Below, piece after piece: positions 23,388-34,529 of a stretch of DNA of 64,000 nt. The notes beneath the pieces are model-generated. The model was not told the DNA's origin. It did not search any database and was given only the letters and a program-made list of their open reading frames with translations. The translations under genes were made by a program, and so were the position numbers. The stretch comes from Pipra filicauda (Eukaryota > Chordata > Aves > Passeriformes > Pipridae), in assembly GCF_003945595.2 (NCBI RefSeq), contig NW_024104899.1, positions 1 through 64,000 of the forward strand. Direction: 5' to 3'. Positions within the stretch are counted from its first letter, which is position 1, and each line of letters opens with the position of its first letter.

Positions 23388-26300
23388 GAAAGAAGGCTTA
23401 ATATACAGGGCCTAATTCCACTAGTATTCACTCGCTGACTCTCTGTCTTGAGCAGTTACTTCTAGTTGAGCAAAATGAGTGTAAAACCTACTATCTGGAT
23501 TTGTTAGCATTGTTCAGATTCATTGTGCTTAGATATGAAGCTTCTCCATTTATTATGTCTGTCTGGCATTCCTAATTCACTGTATTCCTTCATCAGTTTC
23601 AAGAGAGCATTTAAAGAGGTGCTGATTATTAAAGCAGATGAATTTTTCAATTGACTCACATAAAACATAAACCTCAGATGTGAAGTATGTATTCTGTGAG
23701 GACCACCCAAGGAGGTACCCACCTGGTGATCTTGCATTAAATTCTACTGCTCCCACCCTATCATGCCACAGCCTGAGCCAGTCTTCTCAGTCAGTCATAC
23801 TCACTCATTCAAGCTCAAAACTGCTCTTTTTCTGGTAATATCCTAAAAGAGTACTGCCTCCAAGAAAAATCCTGCAGCTCTAGAAATTCCCCCTTTTCTC
23901 CTAAATGCAAAGAAAGCAGTCACATCTTCTTATCTTTCCCTTCCTCAGGCTGGTTTGTAGTCTTACCTACTGCATTAACTGACTTTTACAGTATGGCCTT
24001 TAAAATGGCAGGAAACTCAACAACTTCATGCATGCAGGTAGTGACCAGGAGACTTTTCACATCATGCAGCTTATGGCATGGACATGGCTTATCTCTCCTT
24101 ACTTTACGTTCCTTTTTAAAACATGTAATAATTTTAAGGGGATTTTCCTGTTCACTTCAGTCCTAATGCAGTCTTAAAAAGCAAGTCTTTTGTAGTATGT
24201 TGACATGCAACTGATGGGACGATATGCTGCTTGCAATACCCTGAGGTGTATTACAACATGCTTCCCACTTCATGTAGTGAACCAGAGTATACAGGTGGTG
24301 CCGAGTGTATTTTTATCTTAAAACAACCTTTTCTTAAGTTATAATCAGTCAATCTTACTGAAACTGAGCTTATTTGAAGTGATCATTCATATATGTACAT
24401 GTACCTTGAATCCAATATTAGTAAGATACATTTCTGTATCATCAGATGCCTATTTTCAAATGTCTCATTCTGATAAGGGGGGTTTATTTCTCTTATCATG
24501 CGTCAAACAGCAAAATAATTGAAGGTGGAACAGCTAAAGATGATACATCCTACCTGAGGTCTCCTCATGCACTTGGTAAGCATTTGGTTTTTATAGATGA
24601 CGTTAATGAAATAAATATATCTGAATGAGTGAGTGAGTAAGAGACCAGTATACTCTGTGCTCAAGTGCCTGGAAATACTGTGGCTGGAACTATGATGGCT
24701 AGGAAGGATGCCTTTTTACAGTTAGATTGCTTCTGGATGTATCTAGAATGTGGCCTACATCTATCCTAGTAAATGCAAACAATGCTGGAGTGATCCCAAT
24801 TCCGAGATCCTGTTGTCATTGCAGTAAAATATTAGAACATCTTCAACAGGCATAAGTGATGGTGATAATAAAGCACTCAGCACAACAGATCAAGCCTTAC
24901 AAGCCTTCTTTTAATATCTCCATCTGCTAAGTTACTAACTTTTGCATTTTGTGTACACAGCATCAGCATCTTTCCAAACATTTAGGTAGAGGTTTTTTCC
25001 ACATTATCAATACATTTTGAAAAATTTAGGTGGGGTTTTTTTCCCTGTCTCTTCTTAATGTGTAGATTTCAGAAGTCACATTTTTGAAGAACTGGGGAGA
25101 GGGAGTACTCGCCTGAAAAATTCTGTATATTCACAATGAATTGTTTTTCATATTCTTTAGCACATTTTATTTACTATTCACTAATATCAGAGGTTAAACA
25201 GTATAATACCTTGTATGTTTTACAAAAAGGGGTGATACTATTCTGTTGAATCCATGCTGTATTTGCTATCACTGTTTCACTATGTCCAGTATTTCTTATT
25301 AAAGAAGTAATCTTTAAAATGATCTGCTGGAATTCTTCTCTAAAGAAACACACCTAAGAAGGCTATCTATCCCCCCATAAACCCTTTTCTAACCTATCAT
25401 AATATACAATCACTTCCTATAGAGAGGACAGGAAATTATGTAGTCAAAATTTTTGTGGTGAAACTTCTGTTGCAGAAAAGAACCTAACTGAGTGCTGGTT
25501 TAGGACTGAAATGTCAACAATTGTATATTCCACTATTTAGATATTAAAAAAAAAAAACCACCAAAAAGGTGTATTCTACTCATTACAGTGCAGTCAAGTT
25601 GCTTACAATAGGGATTATCTATGCAGTTGAATCTTTACACTATTAGATTCCATAGGAATGTTCCCAGCTATCTTTACATACATAGGTCATAGTAACTTGG
25701 GTAAAGTTTTGCCAGAAGCAAATAGCCAAACACCCTGTATGAGGACAGTGCATACCCTCCAATCAGGACTTAGTAGAATTAACAAAACTTCTATATGTGA
25801 GTAAATTCATCCTAAAAAATTACAAGGATTATTAAACTAAATTAATACTTACATAACATTTCCTTCTATTTGCATTTGTTTACTTAATATAAGAAGAGCT
25901 GGATAGTTTTCTCCTTTGTTGTTGGAATGATGTGCACTGGAAAGAAATTAAATTGTGTTTTCTAAGAAGTATTAGCCTATGTGCAACACTAATATGCCTT
26001 TGAAGTAAAGCAATGAAACAGAAGAGCACAGATCTATTGGTAATATAGATTTGTTTTAACTGCTGAATGATTGTTAATTCAGAAAGTAACTATAAAATCT
26101 TGAGAATCTTGCAAATTCATGAAGATATTTTCATAGGCATAAGTGCCACAACCAAAAAAAAAAAAAAAAGTAGCAGGCTTGGTGAATTTTGTTGAATGCT
26201 TGATGAGTTTACAAATCTTTTATCTTAACACTTACTACAGTTTGAGACTGGTGAATAATTCGCAATGAATATTTCATCAGACACATTGCCTTCTTTTTGC

Positions 26301-27604
26301 AAACAGCTCATAGTTTTCCAGATTTGTTTGTTATTTGAAATTATTTTTTTAAACAAGTAACCATGTAGATTAATCCAAAAGCTTTACGTGCAAATATTTG
26401 TCAACTTCGTTGGACTGGTTAATTGTGATGAGCCAGATAAGTCACGATGTATTCTTTCTATTTATGCTGTGGAACAACAAGCATATAATTTTGGAAGAAA
26501 TATTTACACATATGAATATGACATTTAGTTTTAGTGAATACCCCTGCATGTGATAGAGGAGCATGTGTTCTGTGGCCATTTGTGCCAGAAAAAGGCAATC
26601 ATTCAAATGTCTGTAGAAAGCAAACACAAAAGGAGATTGTGATTATCACATAGCCAACACAAAATATAATCTCATTTTTTGAACAGGGGAATGAATTAAC
26701 AATATGTTGTTGGTAGGGCAGATAGGTGACACTGGGGATGCAAAGACAATCCCAGTGGCAGATATTTGCATATTATTTGTCTGTGTTCCCATTTTGTAGT
26801 TGTTTGGTGCTTTTGGGTACCTTTTGTTAAGACAAAAAATAGTTCCTAGGCAGTAACAAACTAGGCTGATGACAGTAGTAACAGACATCCAATAGTTATC
26901 CTCAAAATTCATTTTGTTCCATGCTATGCTCTCTAACTATTGTCCTCAGGGTTGCTTGAGGAGGTGAAAATTACTTCTCACTTTGTAATATGCTTCCTCT
27001 ATGACGAAGACTAAAAGGAACTGTGTCAGAGGAGCTGTTGTGGGGACCTTAAATAAGTGGAGGATACGTCTAACCAAGGAAATCTCCCATAACTGGGTCC
27101 AGTCAATTTATAACCATTTAACCTACTAAGTGAAAAATTACTGTAATCCAGTTTAGAAGTTGGCATCTATTTTCATAGAACAATAACACACTGATAACTC
27201 TACAAGATTAAAAATTTCTTCCTTCCTGCCACATGTGCTTCTTCCAAGTAACTGATCCAGAATGGGCAATCCCCATTGTTCTCTTCACACAGATTGGCTT
27301 CTTCATTTGAAGAGTCACACCTAACACCTAACAGCCAGTGTGTTTTGTCTGAGATGGAAATGGTGAACACCACAGAGTATGAGTAATGAGCCAGCTGTGC
27401 ATAAACAGAGATTAGGAAGACAGAGATTCCACAGCCAGCTGTGCCTGAATTTTATCTAGACACTTGTCAAAACTGGCTTTGCTAGTACTACTTTCCTCCA
27501 CATTATACTAAAAGCTGTCACATATACTGTCACATAAATTCAGTCCAGACAGAGAATAAAAGTATGACAATAGCAGGTACTAGTATTAACACATTTCAAA
27601 AATC

Positions 27605-27715
27605 CAGAAGTACAAGCATCTTGATTTACAGAGGTATTTGAAGCACTGTCATTCGATTTCGGTGGGAATTAAGCACCTGACCTGTTTAGGCATTTAGATA
27701 AATCTTACTAAACAC
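27605..27715 (+). repeat. Possible ancient amniote repeat
   Basis: TTTCGGTGGGAATTAAGCACCTGACC followed by TTAGGCATTTAGATAAATCTTA resembles an old repeat family seen across reptiles and birds, with the pattern 'caatgggagttaggcacctaa...ttaggcacctaaata'. The copy is short and decayed, and the call rests on recall of that pattern. Confidence 0.3.
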
Positions 27716-28279
27716 TCATCTTCACCTCCAGGCAGGAAATAGCTCTGTGTGTCTGATTTATAGCATTTAAAAGAGGTTGCTGAGGCTTTAACTCAACTCT
27801 GCCAGCACATTAAATACAGATCCTAGTCTGCATAAGACTCTGCAAAATAGCTGGTTAGGAAATATTAGCTAACAGAGGCTATTACCTTAAATCTTTACCT
27901 CTGGGAGTTCTTCAAAGATAAAAGAATTTTCCCTCTCAATGGTGGCAAAACTATTTTACAGATTGTCCAGAAGAAAGTAACAGAAAGCACAGAATCTTTT
28001 CTCAGCCACACCAAAAACAGTGATTCTCTTCGCCATAACTGAATTCCACTATTAAGTATGTGGTTGAATAAACATCAGCCAAAATTGAGCGTGTTATGAT
28101 TATTTGGGGATTTCTCGTTAATGACTATTTTGCAGCCCACCCAGCTGCATAGACAAAGTATGCAGATCTGAAAATATCCCTATGTATAGTGAAATAGCAG
28201 TATTAGGACCACAAGACAGTATAATTTCCCTTGCACTGACAAACACTCCCACTGTAGTTCCTCAAAAAGGAAAAAAGGC

Positions 28280-28292
28280 GGGGGGGGGGGGG
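28280..28292 (+). repeat. 13-base G run
   Basis: This is an uninterrupted G homopolymer between A-rich flanks. Such runs are prone to length change and sequencing error, so the exact length here should not be trusted. Confidence 0.85.
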
Positions 28293-29868
28293 TAAAGAAA
28301 AAAAGAAAACAAAAGGCAGGAAAAAAAAGCAGCTGCAGTGCATGCATGGCGTAAGCAGTTTACTAAGGCATTATAGTGCAGTGTCATGCAGGCTGTTAAA
28401 GAAAATCTGGTACTCTGGTGATAATGTGTATATTCATTCAGTATAAATGTCTAAGTTCAAAAAACCATACAATAAATAACGGTTGCAAGGTCAGACTTCC
28501 TTTGATTAACTACACTAGTGTAATGAAATCCAACAGAGCAATCACTGAAACATTTACCTCCAAATGTAAATCTTCTTGAACTCTGAGAAAAAACTGTTAG
28601 ACAATGAGAGGTGGTACATAATACAGCCATATTTCATATCATGAAAGTGGAAACAGTTCGAAAGAAAAGGGAATGTTAAAAATTTGTTATGCTGTGTTTG
28701 GCAAGAATGAGTCATTCTGAGTGTGTCAATCATGATAATCCAACATATTTTTGACCTAAAGGTCAGTGGAAGCATTTTCTGTGGTTATGCCAAATATGAA
28801 AGTAAGCACTTATAAGACACTTTCAATTATTAACACAGTACCATAATGTGTCTTGGAGAATTAATCTCAACTTTAAATTGAATGGCATAGGTTGATCATG
28901 GTAAGGGAATTTTATTAGAAGTGTACTGATATAACCCGTGACACTTTCATTTCAGCTAGTCTGTTGTGTTGAATTCCCATATCTCAGGCTTGTCTTAACT
29001 GTAGAGATGGAAGGTGTCTTTTCTACCAAGAGGTAGCATGTGCTGTCTATGGGAAACCTGTTGTTTTGCTACAGAGCATGAAGATTTCTTCGTATGATTA
29101 CTAGTCAGGCATCTGGACAGTAGGTATGGAGTTTTTCCTGGGAAACATATCTGCCAAGTGCTATTAATGCTAATAAAAGATTACCTGCACCAGTAGGAAA
29201 CCTAGACCTGAGGAATTCTTCTCAATATATGACTTAGGACATCACAAGTTTTCCATATGTCATCATTTCCCTGCTGTTCTGCCCCTTTTGTCTGTGTAGT
29301 TGACTACAGTCTGAGAGGAAGTTTTTTCAGTGGTGAGTAGAATTACACAAACATAAAACGCAGAACATGGGCAACAGGAACAACACAACCAGAGGGAAAA
29401 TATTTTCCTTCTACTGTTGCTTATCCAGATGATTTAATGGGGAGAGGCTAGAGAGTAAAAACTGTGGTGAAGATCTCTGCCATCACAGCGGGGGAAACTA
29501 AAGTCGAAGACAGCACTACTGGTGTTGGGATATTATCTTCTGAGATGCATGTGGCCAGAACTAGGCGCCAGAAACACGGCATTGGGAAAGCATCTTAGTG
29601 ATTGTCTGGTATTTCTTCCTGCATTAAGTGAGGGAGAGAGTTCCTCTACCCCTTTCTTCCAGCCTTTTCACCGCCAAGTTAAAATATTGGACTTATCATG
29701 GAATTAATGTATTCTATTACATACACATTACATATAGACTATAGATCATATCATATAAAGAGATATGATGTTACTACTATGGACATGATCAAATTTGGTG
29801 TGAGTGGATCCAATTTCCTCTGCCCATTTACACTAGATCTAAATAGGTACTACAGGATTCAGCATTCC

Positions 29869-29916
29869 ACTATTTAAACTATTTAAACTATTTAAACTAT
29901 TTAAACTATTTAAACT
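29869..29916. repeat. 9-bp minisatellite (ACTATTTAA)n
   Basis: About 5.3 perfect copies of the 9-mer ACTATTTAA, each joint creating TTTAAA. The units show no sequence divergence, which suggests recent expansion by slippage. There is no gene nearby. Confidence 0.92.
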
Positions 29917-30336
29917 GATGTTGATCTTGGTAGACTGAAAATGCTTACATGAAGAACAGAACATTACAATAGTCACTGTAAAATCCATTTGCTAAACCTT
30001 GGTGTTCCAGATTGCTTTTGTACAATACTTCAGCACTTGCTGTAAAACAAGACTCATAACCAACACAAGATTTCTTTGAGTTATTCCATTCAAAGAAACG
30101 AAAGTCTGAACAAAATGTTCTTTCATCAATAAAATACAGCATTTCATGCAACAAGCCATACTGTCACAGCTGTTGTGAAGACTGCAAGTTAATTAATGTG
30201 AAAGCGTATGTGCATGCTAACTTGTAAGATTCAATAACCTTTGTCTTGGTCCAAAGACCTTAATACAACACCAAGAGGAAGCCTCATACAGTGAGTAGAG
30301 TGTGTGTTGGGACAGAGTAAAAGAAGTTGCTTGATC

Positions 30337-30341
30337 ACCTT
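30337..30341. repeat. Left target-site duplication of the 30.3-kb LTR
   Basis: ACCTT precedes the TG terminus and recurs exactly at 31,476-31,480 after the CA terminus. An intact duplication implies a single insertion that recombined between its own two LTRs. Confidence 0.85.
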
Positions 30342-30917
30342 TGTCATGGTTTGAAAATTGCTCCTCCTGGGAGCCGGGGGGCCTATAGGCGAGGTGACTG
30401 GATTCCAGGGCAGTCTCCCCTGGAGGGCCAATCACTGCTCGTTTTGTTCACTCCTGTGAAAAATCATATATACACAACCATTGGAAGTTGTTGGCAATCG
30501 GTCTGTCTGGCTGCTGCTGCGTCTGCTGCTGTGTGGGTGTGTGGGTGTGAGAAGGCTCAGGGGTGGCAGGGCCCCCTTTTTTCCCCTCCATGGAAGGGGG
30601 GCCCTGTGGCCCCACAGCTCTGGCTAGGCCAGGGTTGGAGGCAGCATTGGAGAGTTGTGAGAGAGAGAGATACTCACAACATAAGGTAAGCGGGGAGAGA
30701 GACAGGCAGGATCCTTGCAAGGAGCCAGGCCCTCTTCCCGCCCCCCCTTTCCAGCTAGACTGTGGAGGGGGCTTTCTTTTCCCTCTCACTGTAAAGTGGA
30801 GGGGAGGCTCACCATTGGAACCGAGCCAAAGTGGACGGGCAGAACACAGCCCAGCACTAGGGAGATTACCCCAGGCAAAATTGGAGACGGATCAGAGAAA
30901 GGCCCAGAGGTTTAAAG

Positions 30918-30957
30918 GTCCTCTGTTTAAATCCTTGCAGTGATTTAAACAGAGGAC
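30918..30957. repeat. Perfect 16-bp stem hairpin inside the LTR
   Basis: GTCCTCTGTTTAAATC (30,918-30,933) and its exact reverse complement GATTTAAACAGAGGAC (30,942-30,957) are separated by an 8-nt loop. With no mismatch in an otherwise aging repeat, it could fold strongly in RNA or in single-stranded DNA. It lies in the U3-like part, about 360 bases before the TATA-like motif. Confidence 0.92.
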
Positions 30958-31280
30958 AGCCGAAAACTCGGAGGAGGAATGAAGATTCTAGGACGCGTAC
31001 ATGTGATAAGCTGAACTAAACTACAGCAGCTACGAAACCGAGGTATGAGAGAGAAAATGACACAGCAGAGGCCGACACAGACCCAAGGAGCATGGACTCA
31101 AACTATTTTCTTGGACTTCGTAAGGAAGAAGAAACTTCAGTGAACAGCTGGAGGTTGCGGGGGAGTGAACCCTTTTCCCTGAACACTCCCACTAGAGGAA
31201 GATTAGTTACCTATCAATCCGAAGGGCTTTTCCTGGACTGAATTGAGGGAGAAGCTTAAAGGGACTGATAGAAGTGTGTA

Positions 31281-31294
31281 GTATTATATATATA
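31281..31294 (+). promoter_or_regulatory. LTR TATA-like element
   Basis: The AT stretch GTATTATATATATA lies about 40-50 bases before AATAAA, within the plus-strand LTR. The position is plausible for the LTR promoter. No activity is implied. Confidence 0.4.
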
Positions 31295-31331
31295 GTTGCT
31301 TTTAGCTTGTACAGTATATTTGTTTGTGTAA

Positions 31332-31337
31332 AATAAA
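31332..31337 (+). terminator. LTR polyadenylation signal AATAAA
   Basis: AATAAA lies in the 3' quarter of the plus-strand LTR. Its place after the TATA-like motif and before the CA terminus is the main support for the assigned orientation. Confidence 0.5.
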
Positions 31338-31480
31338 TGTATATACTTCCCCTTTTCCCCTGTAGAAGCCTCTTGCCTGAAAGTTTCTCTTTGGTGTTGA
31401 GATAAAATTGTGGGAAGGGGTGGGGGAAGCCTGGAAATTGGATTTTTGATTTTTGTGGTGGCTCAAACCACCACAACCTT

Positions 31481-32640
31481 TTACTGATTAGGAAGGGATG
31501 AGACTCTACTGGAAAAGAAGGAGAATTTTTTAGGATTTTTTTTTTCCTAACACTAAATCATCTTTTTACAATGAAATATCATGATGGACTCAAGGGACAA
31601 AAAATATAGTTTAATTGTTTCCAAATCACAGTCAACATCCAAGCCTCAATGTCCATAGACAGCCACTGAAATTCATATTCCAACACCAACATAAGTATCC
31701 TGATCAAAGTTGCTCATTTACTGTTACCATTAATTTCTTTCAAAACACTGACTGTTAAATGGAAAACATGCTGCTTACTGCTCCTAAAATATTTTGTATT
31801 GTGACTATAAACTTCTCATTGGGTTTTTCTTCTTATCAGTTCTCCTAGTTGATAGATAGCTTGAGACTGAAAAGAAATAAACAGCTCTTTGATTTCCTCA
31901 ACTCTTCTCCCAAATGTCTGCAGGCAGAGTTGTACAACTTTGTGGTTTATATGAGCTTCATTTTAAAGTATCTTTTCCTTAAACAAATTTTGTAAAATGG
32001 CACCAACTACAAAATTATCAGCATCTGTATGCAAAATTCAATACCATCACTGATTGCAAAATATTATGGAGAATTAAATACAATTTGATTTGTTGCACAT
32101 TTTGAAGAGCAGACACACTATATCACATGGAGTTTGTAGCGTTACGGGTTATACTGTAAGCAGTGTCACTCACATGATATGAGTTTCCTTGGCCACCAAA
32201 CCTTCCTGACTTTTAGGAGTGCTGTGTACTCACAGAGCATTCCCACAAGCAGGAAAAGAGTGGAAGCAGTATCCCTAAGACTGGGAAAAAAAGACAATCA
32301 AGGAATTCTCCTCACACAGACTGAGAGGACCTCTGCTCGATAATATTTAAGCATGTGTATAAGAGAATAAAGCACGGGTGTAAGTGCCCTGCATGGTTAG
32401 TAAATACCACAAATGAGACCCTTAGGAAGGCATGGTTGGTTTTGTTTCACTCAACTCTTTCTTGGGTCATGAGATTGTTATTAGAAATGGAGCAAACCAA
32501 CTCAGCCAGCCTGTCTTAACAACTTGATTAATCTGTTTCCAAAAAGAGGATTTCCAAACCTGCCTCTAATTCGTATAAATGGTAGCACGTCATGAAACTG
32601 CCTACAACCTAGAGACAGAGTTGATTTGGAGCATACATCA
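31481..32640. other. AT-rich non-coding stretch, nothing recognised
   Basis: I see no gene or repeat family between the LTR and the candidate exon at 32,656. Confidence 0.6.
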
Positions 32641-32655
32641 CATGCTTTTTTGCAG

Positions 32656-32763
32656 AAGGGAAGGCTGGGACCACACAAAGGGAGTCTGCCCAATACCTAC
32701 TGCAGCAGGGAGTCCTGCGGAGACCTCTCCTGGCAGAGTTCGGGAAGTCACTCATTGACTACG
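32656..32763 (+). other. Candidate internal exon (weak to moderate)
   Basis: An acceptor-like TGCTTTTTTGCAG ends at 32,655 and a donor-like TACG|GTGAGC begins at 32,764. They bracket 108 nt that are much richer in G+C than the surrounding DNA. In the frame that starts two bases into the segment, the codons favour G or C at third positions and encode about 35 residues, including the words QYLLQQGVL, RRPLLAEF and KSLIDYG. That frame stays open for about 60 codons in total but has no ATG, as expected of an internal exon. I do not recognise the protein. A second frame is also open across the segment, which weakens the case. Confidence 0.3.
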
Positions 32764-32799
32764 GTGAGCCTCTGCAGATTCACTCTTTTGTTTCCGGAA

Positions 32800-34430
32800 A
32801 GACAGATGAACCTTGAAAATCTTTACTTGTTCTTGTCATTTTTTTTTTTTTTAAGGTCTGTTTTCCCCAGACCTCTTATGGAGCTATTTCTACAAAATCC
32901 TGATGGTTGCTTTATTTCTGATGGCAGTTGCTGATAATGGACAACTCTAGATTGCGAGTTTCCATAAAAGATATACTGTGGTGTGGGGTAGGTAGATTAT
33001 GTCTATTATAAATTCTTTGATATGTCCCCCAAACAGTGAATAGTGAAAATGTGTCAACATTTGAAAATTTAAAAAAATACATTAAAAAGTTTAGATCAGA
33101 TTATTGCAGCATTATTTAGGTACAGCACAGTTGAATTACTGCTTTGAAATTTTATAGTGACAGCAGATTAAAGCAGTAGGAAAAAAAAATCCCAGTAAAA
33201 TAACATAGCTGTGATAAACCTTCAAGAGCCCCAGTGGTGAGATGGGATAATCTCAGATCAAGAACCAATTTATGAGGTAAGTTTGAGGATCCATAATAGG
33301 GGGGGGAAATCAGTATGAGAAAGATTTAGGTAAGTAACACTGTTTTCTGCCAGTAATACTGCTGTATATCCCTCAGTTCCCTTGAGTGATCTGCAGCATT
33401 GGGATTGGACACCTATTAATCAGGATGAGAAAACCTTCACATCTCTTCTGTGAAGAACCATGAACTGTGGGACTAAATGCAGGCAAACATCCAGTAACTT
33501 TATTCTTACAACAAAGTGACACAAGTAAATATAAATCCCACTAGTGTTATTATAATGCCTGCTAAGCTAATTGAGAACATATTCATTTCTTCAACTAAAT
33601 AAATTACTGTTCAAATTATACCACTCCAAGGTCATCTCCTTTAGGAGGTGTCTAGTACTTGAATTAACTATTCAACCCTTTATAGTAAGTGGCCTCAGCC
33701 AATCGATGCCAAAGAAATACTGCTGAAATATGCATTTAATTATCCTAACACTTTAGCTTCTAAAAACCTTTTCTTTTGCCAGCGGTATTTTTGTTTGCTA
33801 ATTTATTCTGTAAGGGTGAGAGATTTCTGAGTTGTCTTGAGAGTGGTCTTTGTAGACTCTGATCCCAAGAGAGATTACAGCCAACCCACACAGACAAAAA
33901 TGGTTACAAAAAGACCATTTCTTTGCTAAGGTGGAGAAAAAATTTTTTATTCCATATTCTTTATGTTGTTGATTGCAAGAAGCAAACACAGCTGGATAAT
34001 TTTTAGGAAGTTTCAAAAGTATGCCCCTCCAATGTGCTTTACCAGGTTAGCTAAGGACAAAATGCCTCCTCTAATGAAGAACTCATATTTTGCCAAACTC
34101 AGAGCTACTACTGCTGAATTAAAACTGACATGTAAAACGTCAGTGAGCTCACTACAAACTGCTTTATTTTTCAAATTATGTGATTCAGTTTACACATCAA
34201 CTAAAGCCTGCTACAGAAAAATATAAGTTCTTCTGAAAACTAAAGGCTACTTTCCATCCTCCTGATTTGCTAAAACTAATCCTAATGAATCTAGGGTTTG
34301 GAAAGCCTATGCCTCATGCCTATAAAGCCCTTTACATAGGTACTGGAGAACATCGTTCCTTGAGGAACACATAGTAAGTTGTCATTTAGGCTGCTCACAT
34401 TACATATTAGTCCCTAGAAATAAGAAAGTT
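32800..34430. other. AT-rich non-coding stretch, nothing recognised
   Basis: No gene is recognised. A poly-T run (about 32,839-32,852) and a G run near 33,299-33,306 are the only low-complexity items. Open frames have no family resemblance. Confidence 0.6.
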
Positions 34431-34437
34431 CTTGACT

Positions 34438-34523
34438 ATTCTGCTGTAAATTGGAGTAGAATTAAATTTACCATTTATTTGCACCAGTATAAATAAGAGT
34501 TCATCTTGGTCCTCCACACAAAA
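34438..34523 (+). repeat. Possible ancient amniote repeat
   Basis: CTGCTGTAAATTGGAGTAGA followed by TTTGCACCAGTATAAATAAGAG and CATCTTGGTCC resembles an old reptile/bird repeat, with the pattern 'gctgtaaatcagagtag...tttacaccagctgaggatctggcc'. The copy is short and decayed, and I cannot name the family. Confidence 0.35.
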
Positions 34524-34529
34524 TAATCA

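Larger units (their letters stand above)
23510..29860. other. AT-rich non-coding stretch, no gene recognised
   Basis: I see no convincing gene. The stretch includes a poly-A run (about 26,155-26,169), a 13-base G run (28,280-28,292) and one possible old repeat at about 27,600-27,720. Open frames are under 90 codons. Several donor- or acceptor-like motifs (for example near 24,570) are not supported by neighbouring exons. Confidence 0.6.
30342..31475 (+). mobile_element. Solo LTR (ERVL-like), 1,134 bp
   Basis: The element starts TGTCATGGTTTGA and ends TCAAACCACCACA. These are inverted repeats matching at 11 of 13 positions, with TG...CA termini. An exact 5-bp target duplication, ACCTT, flanks it at 30,337-30,341 and 31,476-31,480. 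The plus orientation is supported by a TATA-like TATTATATATATAG at about 31,283-31,294 and an AATAAA at 31,332-31,337, which leaves about 140 bases of R/U5. The TGTCATGGTTT start resembles bird ERVL-class LTRs that I recall. No gag, pol or env remains inside. The interior is GC-rich with CTG-rich, GA-rich and CT-rich patches and one strong hairpin. Open frames of up to 126 codons on both strands come from this composition and are not genes. Confidence 0.85.

Noticed and set aside
30327..30943. Several 100-126-codon open frames on both strands
   Set aside because: They lie inside the GC-rich solo LTR, overlap on both strands and carry no retroviral or cellular domain.
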